From NCBI GenBank assembly GCA_029820875.1, contig JALGUK010000043.1, forward strand, positions 1 to 15,836: a stretch of 15,836 nucleotides of DNA, in the 5' to 3' direction. Within the stretch, counting starts at the first letter, position 1. Every line of letters starts with the position of its first letter. This DNA is from Candidatus Zipacnadia bacterium (GTDB lineage Bacteria; Armatimonadota; UBA5377; JALGUK01). Under the pieces are notes generated by a model. It searched no databases. It was not told where the DNA came from and saw only the letters and a program-made list of their open reading frames with translations. This document shows, piece by piece, positions 1 through 6,872 of the stretch. The position numbers were made by a program, and so were the translations under genes.

Positions 1-372
1 GAGTAGCTCCCATCGTACATTGCGCCCAAAAACACCGGTGACAGATAGTTTGGCGAACCTCCGAAAGTCGGCCGAGCGCTCATGTGTGGCCCGATGTCCA
101 CCCAATCGCTGCTCTCGCCGGGCGCAAGCCACTCTTCCTTCGGCGGCGCCTTTTCCCTGCCGCCGCCGCGTGCCAGGTAAAACGTATCTCCCCACCACGG
201 CCGGCGGTTGGGGTTGAAGTAGACCCGTACGCAGAGCTTGAACCGGGCATTGTGGGGGTTGGTCACCCGCAAGGCCCATACATCCGGTGCCAGCATAGTC
301 CTGGGCGGATACCGCGCAGGAGATTGCTACGATGACTGTCAAGCACAGTGCCGACTGCAGCAGCCCTTTCAT
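1..372 (-). pseudogene. Secreted protein of unknown function, N-terminal part, frameshifted after the signal peptide; runs off left edge
   Basis: Read on the minus strand from the ATG at 372-370, the first 24 codons form a classic signal peptide: MKGLLQ, a hydrophobic stretch (LCLTVIVAIS), then a cleavage-like AVSAQ. About 300 the sensible reading moves to another frame (an extra base, or two missing), giving TMLAPDVWALRVTNPHNARF and later FNPNRRPWWGDTFYLARG, WLAPGESSDWVDIGPHMS and LSPVFLGAMYDGSY. This stays open to base 1. In the signal-peptide frame the same DNA gives a Pro/Arg-rich product with no protein character. The aromatic-rich mature part looks like an extracellular beta-sandwich protein, but I recognise no family. 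The C-terminus is outside the window. The gap of about 46 bases to the truncated gene at 419-508 suggests the two were a minus-strand operon. A sequencing indel is as likely as a true pseudogene. Confidence 0.6.
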
Positions 373-418
373 GTTACACCATCTCCCGGATTCGTCGCCG
401 AAGTGATTTGCTGAACCG

Positions 419-508
419 CTATTTCGGCGGCTTCCGCCGGTTGCCCTTCGTGAAGAAGGCCTGAGCGAAGTCGGTGTAGAAGAAGACTGATGGCCGGTTT
501 ACACGGGG
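419..508 (-). pseudogene. Truncated C-terminal end of an unidentified protein, abutting the propeller gene
   Basis: On the minus strand the frame ending in the TAG at 421-419 reads NRPSVFFYTDFAQAFFTKGN followed by RRKPPK and stop. This is aromatic, well-formed protein with a basic tail, unlike random antisense translation. Its frame runs back into the antisense of the oppositely directed signal peptide that starts at 509, where the protein character disappears, so only about 30 codons seem to remain. It lies directly upstream of the secreted-protein start at 372, as expected for the last codons of an upstream operon partner. The family is not recognised. The upstream limit of 508 is an estimate. 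It could also be a genuinely short peptide gene, but no start codon with a ribosome binding site is visible. Confidence 0.4.
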
Positions 509-2383
509 GTGAGGGAAGTGCGAGTCAACGGCGTCGCATTGGTGACATTCGTCGCGGGAGTGCTTGTCTTGACTGCGACGGTCCCGACAGGTGCCGAGTT
601 CGAGGACCTCGGAATTCCGGTGACGAAAGCCGGGTTAATGGGTTACATCGTCGGGCCTGACGAGCACGGCGAGACTACGAAGCTGTACTTCAACTTCAAC
701 CAGGATGGCGCCCCCCTCTTCCTGGTGCAGGTGGATCCCCAGACCGGCGAGGCCAGGCAGTTTAATGCCCCCAAGGGCCCGGGGGCGTGGGCATTCATCG
801 TCGGCCCCGACAAGAAGATTTACCTCGGCACCTGGGGCGGCGGCCTGATTCTGCGATTCGACCCTGCCCGGCTCGACGAGGGCATCCAGGTCGTCGGCAG
901 ACCATCCGAGACCGAGACCTATATCTGGATGTACACCATCGGCAAGGACGGTAAGCTCTACGGGTGCACCTACCCGAACGCGAAGCTGATTTCTTACGAG
1001 CCGCGAACCGGTAAGATGGCGGACCTGGGCCGCATGGACCCCACCGAGCAGTACGCGAGGTTCGTGGCTACGGGCAAGAACGGCTGGATTTACACCGGCA
1101 TCGGCTTTGCGCGGGGGAGCATCGTTGCTTACAACCCTCAGACCGGCGAGCGAAGGCTTGCAATCCCCCATGAGCACATAATCCAGGGCTGTGGCAAGGT
1201 CTGGAACGGCGCTGACGGCCATGCTTACGGAAAACTCGGGCGGCATACTTACCGCCTGCTTGACGGAAAGGCCGTTGAGATTGCTGCTGACGAAGCTGCC
1301 TCCGGGCCTCCGCAGGTCCTCAAGGACGGGCGCATACTCAAGAGCGCGACCCTCGAGGGCAGGTACACGCTGTACGACCCGGCCACCCGCGAGAACGTAA
1401 CGAAGACATTTGAATACCGGGGGGCCGGTTCGGCGGTGTTCGTGGTCGGCGAAGGGCCGGATGGAGTTATCTACGGCAGCACCGCGATGCCGCTTGAGCT
1501 TTTCTGGTATGACCCGAGAAGCGGGCAGCTTGCCAATCCCGGCAACCCCTGCGGCGTCGGCGGTGAAATCTACTCGTTCGCCCACATGGGCGGCAAGCTC
1601 TACCTATGTGCTTACCCGGGCTCGTGGCTCTCAATCTATGACCCCGACAAGCCCTGGGATTACGGGACCACGCCGGACAAGAACCCTTATGGCTTCGGCC
1701 GAATCGGGGACGGGCATCTTCGCCCGCGGGCAATGCTCGTCGGCAGCGACGGGCGACTCTACATCGGCAGCTTGCCTCCTTACGGCCAGCTCGGGGGAGC
1801 GCTGGGAATCTATGATCCCAGGGAGAACAAGGTAGTCGAGAACTATCGCAACCTGATTCCGAACCAGTCCATCGTCGCACTGGTCCAGGAGCCGAGAGCC
1901 GACCAGCGGCCTGATCTTCGGCGGAAGCAGCGTAGCGGGCGGAGGAGGGTCCCACCCGACCGAAACGGACGCGCATCTTTTCGCGTGGGACCCTGTCAAG
2001 AGGGAAAAGGTGGTGGACATCGTTCCGATTCCCGGCCGCGGCTCGGTGATTTCCATCGCGCAGGCGCGTGGGAAGGTCTTCGCTATCTTAAGCGGGGACA
2101 CGCTGGTGGTGTACGACGTGGCCGAAGGCAAGGTCGTTCACCAGGCGAGGTCGTTCACCAGGCGGACATTGCTCTTGGCCGTGCGCGTGAGATTTCGCTC
2201 GGGCTTTGGAAGGACGGCCTTATCTACGGCCTCACCAGTCAGTGTATCTTTACGATTGACCCGGGCACATACGAGATTAAGCAATTCGCGCGGCCGGATA
2301 GGCCGATTAACTGCGGCTGGGCCATCACCGATACCGGCATCTACTTCGGGTCAGGCGTGCATTTGATGCGTTGGAAGTGGTAA
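509..2383 (+). CDS. Secreted beta-propeller protein (Vgb/SMP-30/PQQ-like repeats) with two internal tandem duplications that throw about 90 codons out of frame
   Basis: Start GTG 509 follows a G-rich patch; GTG 518 is an alternative. The N-terminus has a hydrophobic export signal (VALVTFVAGVLVLTATV, then PTGAE). The rest is about ten propeller repeats of the form G-x-DGxIYxGT...YDPxTG: GKDGKLYGCTYP, GKNGWIYTG, GPDGVIYGST, GSDGRLYIGS and, near the end, WKDGLIYGLTSQCIFTIDPG. Such propellers are usually extracytoplasmic binding or lyase-like proteins; the substrate is unknown. Residues about 463-552 of the continuous frame are Arg/Gly-rich nonsense. The expected sequence (GLIFGGSSVAGGGG, then AHLFAWDPVKRE and GKVFAILSGDTLVVYDVAEG) is in another frame. 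The shifts coincide exactly with a 7-bp duplication at 1889-1902 and a 17-bp duplication at 2131-2164. Deleting one copy of each gives one unbroken propeller of 616 residues. The isomerase at 2412 follows closely and is probably cotranscribed. Confidence 0.8.
   Translation: MREVRVNGVALVTFVAGVLVLTATVPTGAEFEDLGIPVTKAGLMGYIVGPDEHGETTKLYFNFNQDGAPLFLVQVDPQTGEARQFNAPKGPGAWAFIVGPDKKIYLGTWGGGLILRFDPARLDEGIQVVGRPSETETYIWMYTIGKDGKLYGCTYPNAKLISYEPRTGKMADLGRMDPTEQYARFVATGKNGWIYTGIGFARGSIVAYNPQTGERRLAIPHEHIIQGCGKVWNGADGHAYGKLGRHTYRLLDGKAVEIAADEAASGPPQVLKDGRILKSATLEGRYTLYDPATRENVTKTFEYRGAGSAVFVVGEGPDGVIYGSTAMPLELFWYDPRSGQLANPGNPCGVGGEIYSFAHMGGKLYLCAYPGSWLSIYDPDKPWDYGTTPDKNPYGFGRIGDGHLRPRAMLVGSDGRLYIGSLPPYGQLGGALGIYDPRENKVVENYRNLIPNQSIVALVQEPRADQRPDLRRKQRSGRRRVPPDRNGRASFRVGPCQEGKGGGHRSDSRPRLGDFHRAGAWEGLRYLKRGHAGGVRRGRRQGRSPGEVVHQADIALGRAREISLGLWKDGLIYGLTSQCIFTIDPGTYEIKQFARPDRPINCGWAITDTGIYFGSGVHLMRWKW
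1889..1902 (+). repeat. 7-bp perfect tandem duplication (gagccga x2) shifting the propeller frame
   Basis: The unit gagccga occurs at 1889-1895 and again at 1896-1902. With both copies the continuous frame reads VQEPRADQRPD. With one copy it reads VQEPTSGLIFGGS, which resumes the propeller pattern. Confidence 0.85.
2131..2164 (+). repeat. 17-bp perfect tandem duplication (aggtcgttcaccaggcg x2) restoring the propeller frame
   Basis: The unit aggtcgttcaccaggcg occurs at 2131-2147 and 2148-2164. Removing one copy joins VAEGKVVHQA directly to DIALGRAREISLGLWKDG. Together with the 7-bp duplication the net insertion is 24 bp, so the downstream frame is recovered. Confidence 0.9.
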
Positions 2384-2411
2384 CGCTCTCAATCTCATCC
2401 GGAGGTGTCCA

Positions 2412-3095
2412 ATGAAGCGGTCGGAGATAAATGCAGCCATTGAGGAAGCCGCCGCGTTCTTTGAAAAGATGCACCTCAAGCTTCCACCTTACGCTTTTTG
2501 GGCGCCGGAGAAGTGGCGCGAGGTGGGACACGAGGCCGACGAAATCAGGCAGTGCATGTTGGGTTGGGATGTGACCGACTTCGGCAGCGGAGATTTTCCC
2601 CGCATCGGTCGGACACTGTTCACCCTCCGCAACGGGCGTTACGGTGACAGCCGCTATCCGAAGGTGTATGCGGAAAAGGCGATTTACAACCCGGAGGGTC
2701 AGCGCGCGCCGCTGCATTTCCATGTTTCCAAGATGGAGGACATCATCAATCGAGGCGGCGGCAACATCCTCATCACCGTCTGGAAGGCCGGCCCGGACAA
2801 CAGGCAGTCGGACGAGGAGTTCACGCTCTCGGTCAGCGGCATCCTAAGGACGGTCAAACCCGGCGAGACACTGCGAATCGAGCCTGGTGAAAGCATTTGC
2901 CTGCCACCGCGAACCATCCACCAGTTCTGGGGCGAGGAGGGCAAAGGGCCGGCGCTCAGCGGCGAGGTCTCGAGCGTCTGTGATGATAAAACCGACAACT
3001 TCTTCTTGGAAAAACACGAGCGTTTCCCGCCGATCGAAGAGGACGAGGCGCCTGTTCGACTGCTGTGCGGCGAATATCCGCCCGCGGCGGACTAA
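2412..3095 (+). CDS. D-lyxose ketol-isomerase-like cupin (D-lyxose/D-mannose isomerase family)
   Basis: A 227-residue cytoplasmic protein with the length and motifs of the metal-dependent D-lyxose isomerase family, which interconverts D-lyxose and D-xylulose and often D-mannose and D-fructose (EC 5.3.1.15). The cupin core carries the expected metal ligands: H102 and H104 in APLHFHVSKMED, E109 in the same motif, and H170 in LPPRTIHQFWGE. Conserved flanking parts include WDVTDFGSGDF near residue 52 and the E185-containing GEVSSVCDD segment. No signal peptide is present. The ATG at 2412 has a strong GGAGG at about 2400-2405. It sits 28 bases after the propeller gene, probably in one transcript, which suggests a sugar-utilisation pair. 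Substrate preference among lyxose, mannose or other aldoses cannot be read from sequence. Confidence 0.85.
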   Translation: MKRSEINAAIEEAAAFFEKMHLKLPPYAFWAPEKWREVGHEADEIRQCMLGWDVTDFGSGDFPRIGRTLFTLRNGRYGDSRYPKVYAEKAIYNPEGQRAPLHFHVSKMEDIINRGGGNILITVWKAGPDNRQSDEEFTLSVSGILRTVKPGETLRIEPGESICLPPRTIHQFWGEEGKGPALSGEVSSVCDDKTDNFFLEKHERFPPIEEDEAPVRLLCGEYPPAAD

Positions 3096-3304
3096 GCGGG
3101 AGACTGCCATCACGTTTGAATTCCGCATATTTTGGATAACTATTCAGTTGGGGGCTGAGCGGGAGTAAGCGTTCGCACCCGTTCGCCGGGCGGAAGGGAA
3201 ACAGGCAGACGACGGTGAAGCACCTTACAGGTATTTATATGTTGCCAGTGAGGGATGTGCTTCCTTGTACGCTGCAATCGTTGGTCGTGAGAGGATGAAT
3301 CATA

Positions 3305-3697
3305 TTGAGCATGCGCGTATTGGTAATAGATGATGAACATGAGCTTTGCGATCTCCTGAAGTTGCGGTTGACTGAAGAGGGCTTCGACGTCGAGACCGCG
3401 CTAAACGGTGCCGAGGGGCTGCTGGCAGCTCATGCCCGGCGCCCCGACCTGATTCTGCTCGACATCGCGATGCCCATCCTGGACGGGAACGCAACCCTTG
3501 CGGCGTTGCGGAAGAGTCCCACGACCAGGGACGTCCCTGTCGTGATGCTGACGGCCATTGACAACCCTAATACCATGGCCAGGAGTTGGGCCTCCGGGAT
3601 AGATTTTTACATCACAAAGCCGTTCGAGCTTGAGGAACTGGTCCTGCTGGTCAAGCGTATCACGACTGGAGAGGCTCAGACGCGGCAGAGGATGTAA
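3305..3697 (+). CDS. Single-domain response regulator (CheY-like receiver)
   Basis: A 130-residue receiver domain with no output domain. The acidic pocket is D9-D10-E11 (VLVIDDE), the phosphoacceptor is D53 (LILLDIAMP), and the switch and lysine residues are T83 (VVMLTAI) and K105 (YITKPF). All catalytic positions are intact, so it should accept phosphate. The start is TTG 3305, chosen because AGAGG at 3290-3294 is 10 bases upstream. The ATG at 3311 is the alternative but is 16 bases from that site. It is the first gene of a run with a histidine kinase, a SpoIIE phosphatase fusion and a STAS protein; in many bacteria a receiver is fused directly to a SpoIIE phosphatase, so this free receiver may act in trans on the phosphatase two genes downstream. 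That last point is inference. Confidence 0.9.
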   Translation: MSMRVLVIDDEHELCDLLKLRLTEEGFDVETALNGAEGLLAAHARRPDLILLDIAMPILDGNATLAALRKSPTTRDVPVVMLTAIDNPNTMARSWASGIDFYITKPFELEELVLLVKRITTGEAQTRQRM

Positions 3698-3724
3698 TAG
3701 CGTAACGAATGGTTGTGGTACGGT

Positions 3725-4993
3725 ATGTCAGATACGTCCGAGCACGAGGGAACCGAGATTCTCAGGAAGCAACTGTGGGAGCTGGAGCGCCAGGTTTTTC
3801 AGCTTGAGACCTTGGTGGAGACTCTCGCCGAGGTCCAGGCGGGTGAAGACCTCCCGGGCATCATTGACGCGGTTCTGGCTGTGCTGATGGGGCGTTTCGG
3901 GCTTGAAGGGGCTGTGGGACTGGTGCATGACGTGGGGGAGGACCGTGACGTTTGGCGTACAGTCGCCAGCCGCGGCCCTGAGGCGAAACGCGCGGCGGAG
4001 TCCATTGAGAAACGCCTGGCGGATTACGGCGTCTGGCTTAACCAGCATCGAGGACCGGTAGTGTTGGGGAGCGATGACAGAGGGCCGCTGGAGGAATTCG
4101 GGGAGGTCTGGGTTCCCATTGCTGATGAGCAGCAAGTCTTCGGCGGGATGCTTTTGGGACCGAGAATCTCGGGTGAATCGTTCACCGAGGAGAATCTTGC
4201 GGTGCTCGGTGCCGTTGCGAGACAGACGGCGACCGCCGTCCAAAACAGCCGCCTGCTCGAGCTCGGCAGGCTGAAGAACGACTTCATTTCCTATGTCGCC
4301 CACGAATTGAATAATCCCCTTACATTGATCCACGGGTACACGGTCGCTTTGCTGTCCAACAAAGGGGACCAAGACGATGCTAAGAAACGTAACCACTGTC
4401 TGCGGGTGATTGCGCGAGAGTGTAACCGGATGATTCGACTTACTCGCGATCTGCTGGACTTGGGGCGCCTCGAAAGCGGGCGCCCCCTGGAGATACAGCC
4501 CTCCAGGATTCCATTGCGCCCCTTCCTGGAACGGATAATCCAGCGTTTCCGGTTGAAACAGCGGCCGATCCACCGGCTTTACTTGAACGTTGAGGATGAC
4601 AGCCTCGCAGTCAGTGCGGATCGTGACAAGCTGGATTCGATTATCAACAACCTCGTGCAGAACGCCATCAAGTATTGCCCCCTCGGGGGTGACATTACGG
4701 TGTCGGCCTGGGCGGAGGACGGAAGCGTGGTACTGAGCGTAGCGGATACCGGTGTAGGGATGACCGCGGAGGAGCTCGAGCGGGTGTTCGACAAGTTTGA
4801 ACGCGCCGCATCATCACGGTATATCGCCCGCGGGACAGGAGTCGGACTTCACCTCGCGCGAAGGCTGACCGAGGCTCATGGGGGTAAGCTCTGGGCCGAG
4901 AGCGCGCCGGGGAAGGGCTCGACGTTCTACGTGCGGTTGCCGAAGGAGTGGCCAACTGGCAGTGCGGAGGAAGACCGTGACGACACAAAGTAG
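3725..4993 (+). CDS. Soluble GAF-domain sensor histidine kinase
   Basis: Numbered from the ATG at 3725 (TTG 3713 is a possible start four codons earlier; neither has a strong ribosome binding site). Residues about 5-40 form a heptad-rich coiled coil. Residues about 45-175 are GAF-like, ending in LAVLGAVARQTATAVQNSRL. The HisKA dimerisation domain has the phosphoacceptor H193 in YVAHELNNPLTLIHGY. The HATPase domain has an N box at about 307-317 (INNLVQNAIKYCP), a G1 box at about 342 (DTGVGM), an F box near 356 (FDKFERA) and a G2 box at about 370 (GTGVGLHLARRL). No membrane segment or signal peptide is present, so it senses a cytoplasmic ligand or a partner. The likely receiver partner is the CheY-like gene just upstream. 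Its 3' end overlaps the next gene by 17 bases, implying translational coupling. Confidence 0.92.
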   Translation: MSDTSEHEGTEILRKQLWELERQVFQLETLVETLAEVQAGEDLPGIIDAVLAVLMGRFGLEGAVGLVHDVGEDRDVWRTVASRGPEAKRAAESIEKRLADYGVWLNQHRGPVVLGSDDRGPLEEFGEVWVPIADEQQVFGGMLLGPRISGESFTEENLAVLGAVARQTATAVQNSRLLELGRLKNDFISYVAHELNNPLTLIHGYTVALLSNKGDQDDAKKRNHCLRVIARECNRMIRLTRDLLDLGRLESGRPLEIQPSRIPLRPFLERIIQRFRLKQRPIHRLYLNVEDDSLAVSADRDKLDSIINNLVQNAIKYCPLGGDITVSAWAEDGSVVLSVADTGVGMTAEELERVFDKFERAASSRYIARGTGVGLHLARRLTEAHGGKLWAESAPGKGSTFYVRLPKEWPTGSAEEDRDDTK

Positions 4994-6509
4994 GAGACGG
5001 CGATGCCCTCGGTGCGGAACCGAGTGCTTCGATACGGATGTCACCTGCTGGGCTTGCGGCGTTCCTCTTGAGCCTGTCAAGGACACGGCTGATTTCCTGG
5101 CACCGACTGCGCGGGAGGCCCCCGTTTGCGCATTCCACCCGGACCGACCTGCGGTCGCTGCTTGTGACAGTTGCGACAAGAGCCTTTGCGCCCACTGTGT
5201 GATACGCCTCTTCGGGCAGACGTACTGCAAGAAGTGCGTTTACCTTTACACGGACCTGCCGGAGGTGTTCCGTCAGCTCGAGGCTGAGTCCAGAGCACGC
5301 CAGCGGATTGTAGCCGAACGGGAACGCCTCTTGCAGGAGATGCGAATGGCTCATGACACGCAAATGCGTTTGCTGCCACAGCAGGACCCGGATGTGCCGG
5401 GATTGAATGTATCCGGCGTCTGCATCCCGGCGCGGGAGGTCGGAGGGGACTACTACGATTTCCTCGAGCTTCCCGATGGGCAGCTCGCAATCGTCCTTGG
5501 GGATGTTACCGGTAAGGGCCTGCAGGCCGCGCTGCTGATGCTGATGGTCAAAAGCTGTCTGTACAACCAGATCGAACGCGATCCCTCAACCATCGCCGTG
5601 ATGAACGCGCTGAATCGGCTTCTTCGGGGACTGGGTAGGAAGCACCAGATGATGACTTGCTTCTATTGCATTTACGACCCCGCCAGGAGCCAGATTGTTT
5701 ATAGCAACGCCGGCCACAACTACCCTTATCATTACTCCCGCCGCAACGAGCAGGTCACATTCCTTGACGGTTCCAGACTCCCGCTGGGCGCGGTGTCTGA
5801 CGAACAATACGAGGAACACAGGGTTGTCCTCGAAAAGGGCGACCAGGTTTACATATATTCGGATGGGATAGTTGAGGCGCAGGACCCGACTGGAACGCTC
5901 TACGGATTCCCTCGCCTTGAGGAGGCCATAGGCCGCGCCAGTCGTTTCCAGCCCCGGGATGCTGTTGCGCTGCTGGTGCAAGAGGCCCGAGGTTTTCAAC
6001 AAAACGCGCTGCAAAGCGACGATATGACACTGGTGGCGCTCCAGGCCACCGACACGGCGGCCAGAGCGGTGTCCAGTGGGCAGACACAATGGCAAGGCAG
6101 ACCGATAATGCTGCATCTGCCCAGTGAACTCGGTGCGGAGAAGGCGGCGATGGCGGCGGCCGCTGCTGTGGCTCATAGCATGGGGTTCCGGCCGCAGCGC
6201 ATTGATGATGTTCGTACCGTTGTGGCCGAGGCGTGCGTTAACGCTGCCGAGCACGGCAATCAGTTCCGGCCGGATGCCTTCGTGGATGTCACCATTGAGG
6301 CCGCCGGCGCTGAGCTGGTTATTGTTGTCAGTGACAGTGGCACGGGTTTTAAGCCCTCGACTGACCAGCCGAACATCCACGCAGCTATCAGCGGTGATTC
6401 GAGAGGGCGTGGTTGGGGCATTTACCTGATGGAGAGGCTGGCCGACCGCGTGGAGTACGGTGAGGCCAACAACGGCGGCGCTGCGGTACGATTGCTCTTT
6501 AGCACATAA
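4977..6509 (+). CDS. Zinc-finger / SpoIIE-type PP2C phosphatase / RsbW-like anti-sigma kinase fusion
   Basis: The frame is open from 4878, but GTG 4977 is the likely start: GGAGG at 4966-4970 is six bases upstream and the residues before it are antisense-like. The 510-residue product begins with a zinc-ribbon pattern (CPRC...CWAC, residues 10-27), then a B-box-like cysteine/histidine cluster (residues 51-87: CAFHPDRP, CDSC, CAHC, CKKC), then a coiled coil (about 95-130). The PP2C/SpoIIE domain (about 140-357) keeps its metal-binding acids: D158 in GGDYYDF, D176 in LGDVTGKG, D296 in YSDG and D348-D349 in SDDMT. The C-terminal GHKL domain (about 378-510) has an N box (EACVNAAEHGNQ), G1 (DSGTGF) and GRGWGIYLM, as in RsbW/SpoIIAB anti-sigma kinases. 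It could therefore both dephosphorylate and phosphorylate the STAS protein encoded 10 bases downstream. No sigma factor is nearby. Confidence 0.9.
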   Translation: MTTQSRRRRCPRCGTECFDTDVTCWACGVPLEPVKDTADFLAPTAREAPVCAFHPDRPAVAACDSCDKSLCAHCVIRLFGQTYCKKCVYLYTDLPEVFRQLEAESRARQRIVAERERLLQEMRMAHDTQMRLLPQQDPDVPGLNVSGVCIPAREVGGDYYDFLELPDGQLAIVLGDVTGKGLQAALLMLMVKSCLYNQIERDPSTIAVMNALNRLLRGLGRKHQMMTCFYCIYDPARSQIVYSNAGHNYPYHYSRRNEQVTFLDGSRLPLGAVSDEQYEEHRVVLEKGDQVYIYSDGIVEAQDPTGTLYGFPRLEEAIGRASRFQPRDAVALLVQEARGFQQNALQSDDMTLVALQATDTAARAVSSGQTQWQGRPIMLHLPSELGAEKAAMAAAAAVAHSMGFRPQRIDDVRTVVAEACVNAAEHGNQFRPDAFVDVTIEAAGAELVIVVSDSGTGFKPSTDQPNIHAAISGDSRGRGWGIYLMERLADRVEYGEANNGGAAVRLLFST

Positions 6510-6519
6510 GGAGGAGCTC

Positions 6520-6846
6520 ATGGGTGATACTGCGGTACGTGCACAAGTCCACACCGAGGACGAGCAATCTGTCATTCGCCTGTACGGCGATGTGACTACC
6601 GAGTCCGAGGATGCCCTGCACAGCGCCTACGAGGAGGCCGCTGCCGACCGCCCCCGCACCATTGTTTTCGACTTTACCAACGTAGGATACATCAACAGCG
6701 GCGGGATAGCGGTCCTTATCAGCCTTGTGATGGAGGCACTCGAGAGCGGCCACCAGATCGTGGCAGCCGGCCTGAGTGACCACTACACGAAAGTCTTTGA
6801 GATGGTAGGGCTTTCACAGTATATGAAAGTCCAGTCTTCCGCATGA
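6520..6846 (+). CDS. STAS-domain anti-anti-sigma factor (RsbV/SpoIIAA-like)
   Basis: A 108-residue single STAS domain. The ATG at 6520 is preceded by a near-perfect AAGGAGGAG (6508-6516), so the longer open frame from 6460 is rejected. The phosphorylatable-site loop reads VGYINSGGIAVLIS, with S60 at the position of the regulatory serine of SpoIIAA-type proteins. The preceding strand (TIVFDFTNV) and the C-terminal LSDHYTKVFEMVGLSQYM helix are typical. In its unphosphorylated form such a protein binds the anti-sigma kinase and frees the sigma factor; the SpoIIE domain upstream would activate it and the fused GHKL domain would inactivate it. It is the last gene of the operon, with the minus-strand hydrolase ending 26 bases later. 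Confidence 0.92.
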   Translation: MGDTAVRAQVHTEDEQSVIRLYGDVTTESEDALHSAYEEAAADRPRTIVFDFTNVGYINSGGIAVLISLVMEALESGHQIVAAGLSDHYTKVFEMVGLSQYMKVQSSA

Positions 6847-6872
6847 GCAGCGCAGCCCCGGGGAGGGGTATC

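Noticed and set aside
635..1585. Long minus-strand open frame (316 codons) opposite the propeller gene
   Set aside because: It is the mirror of a well-formed propeller frame in high-GC DNA, has no domain-like sequence and no ribosome binding site.
1889..2164. Programmed ribosomal frameshifting in the propeller gene
   Set aside because: There is no slippery heptamer at the junctions, and perfect tandem duplications explain both shifts exactly.
3116..3144. Promoter for the signalling operon (TTGAAT with TAACTAT-like box)
   Set aside because: The -10 match is poor at any acceptable spacing; no better candidate seen in 3096-3304.
5586..6575. Minus-strand open frame (329 codons) opposite the phosphatase fusion and STAS gene
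   Set aside because: The plus-strand frames carry all the conserved motifs; the antisense product is low in recognisable structure.
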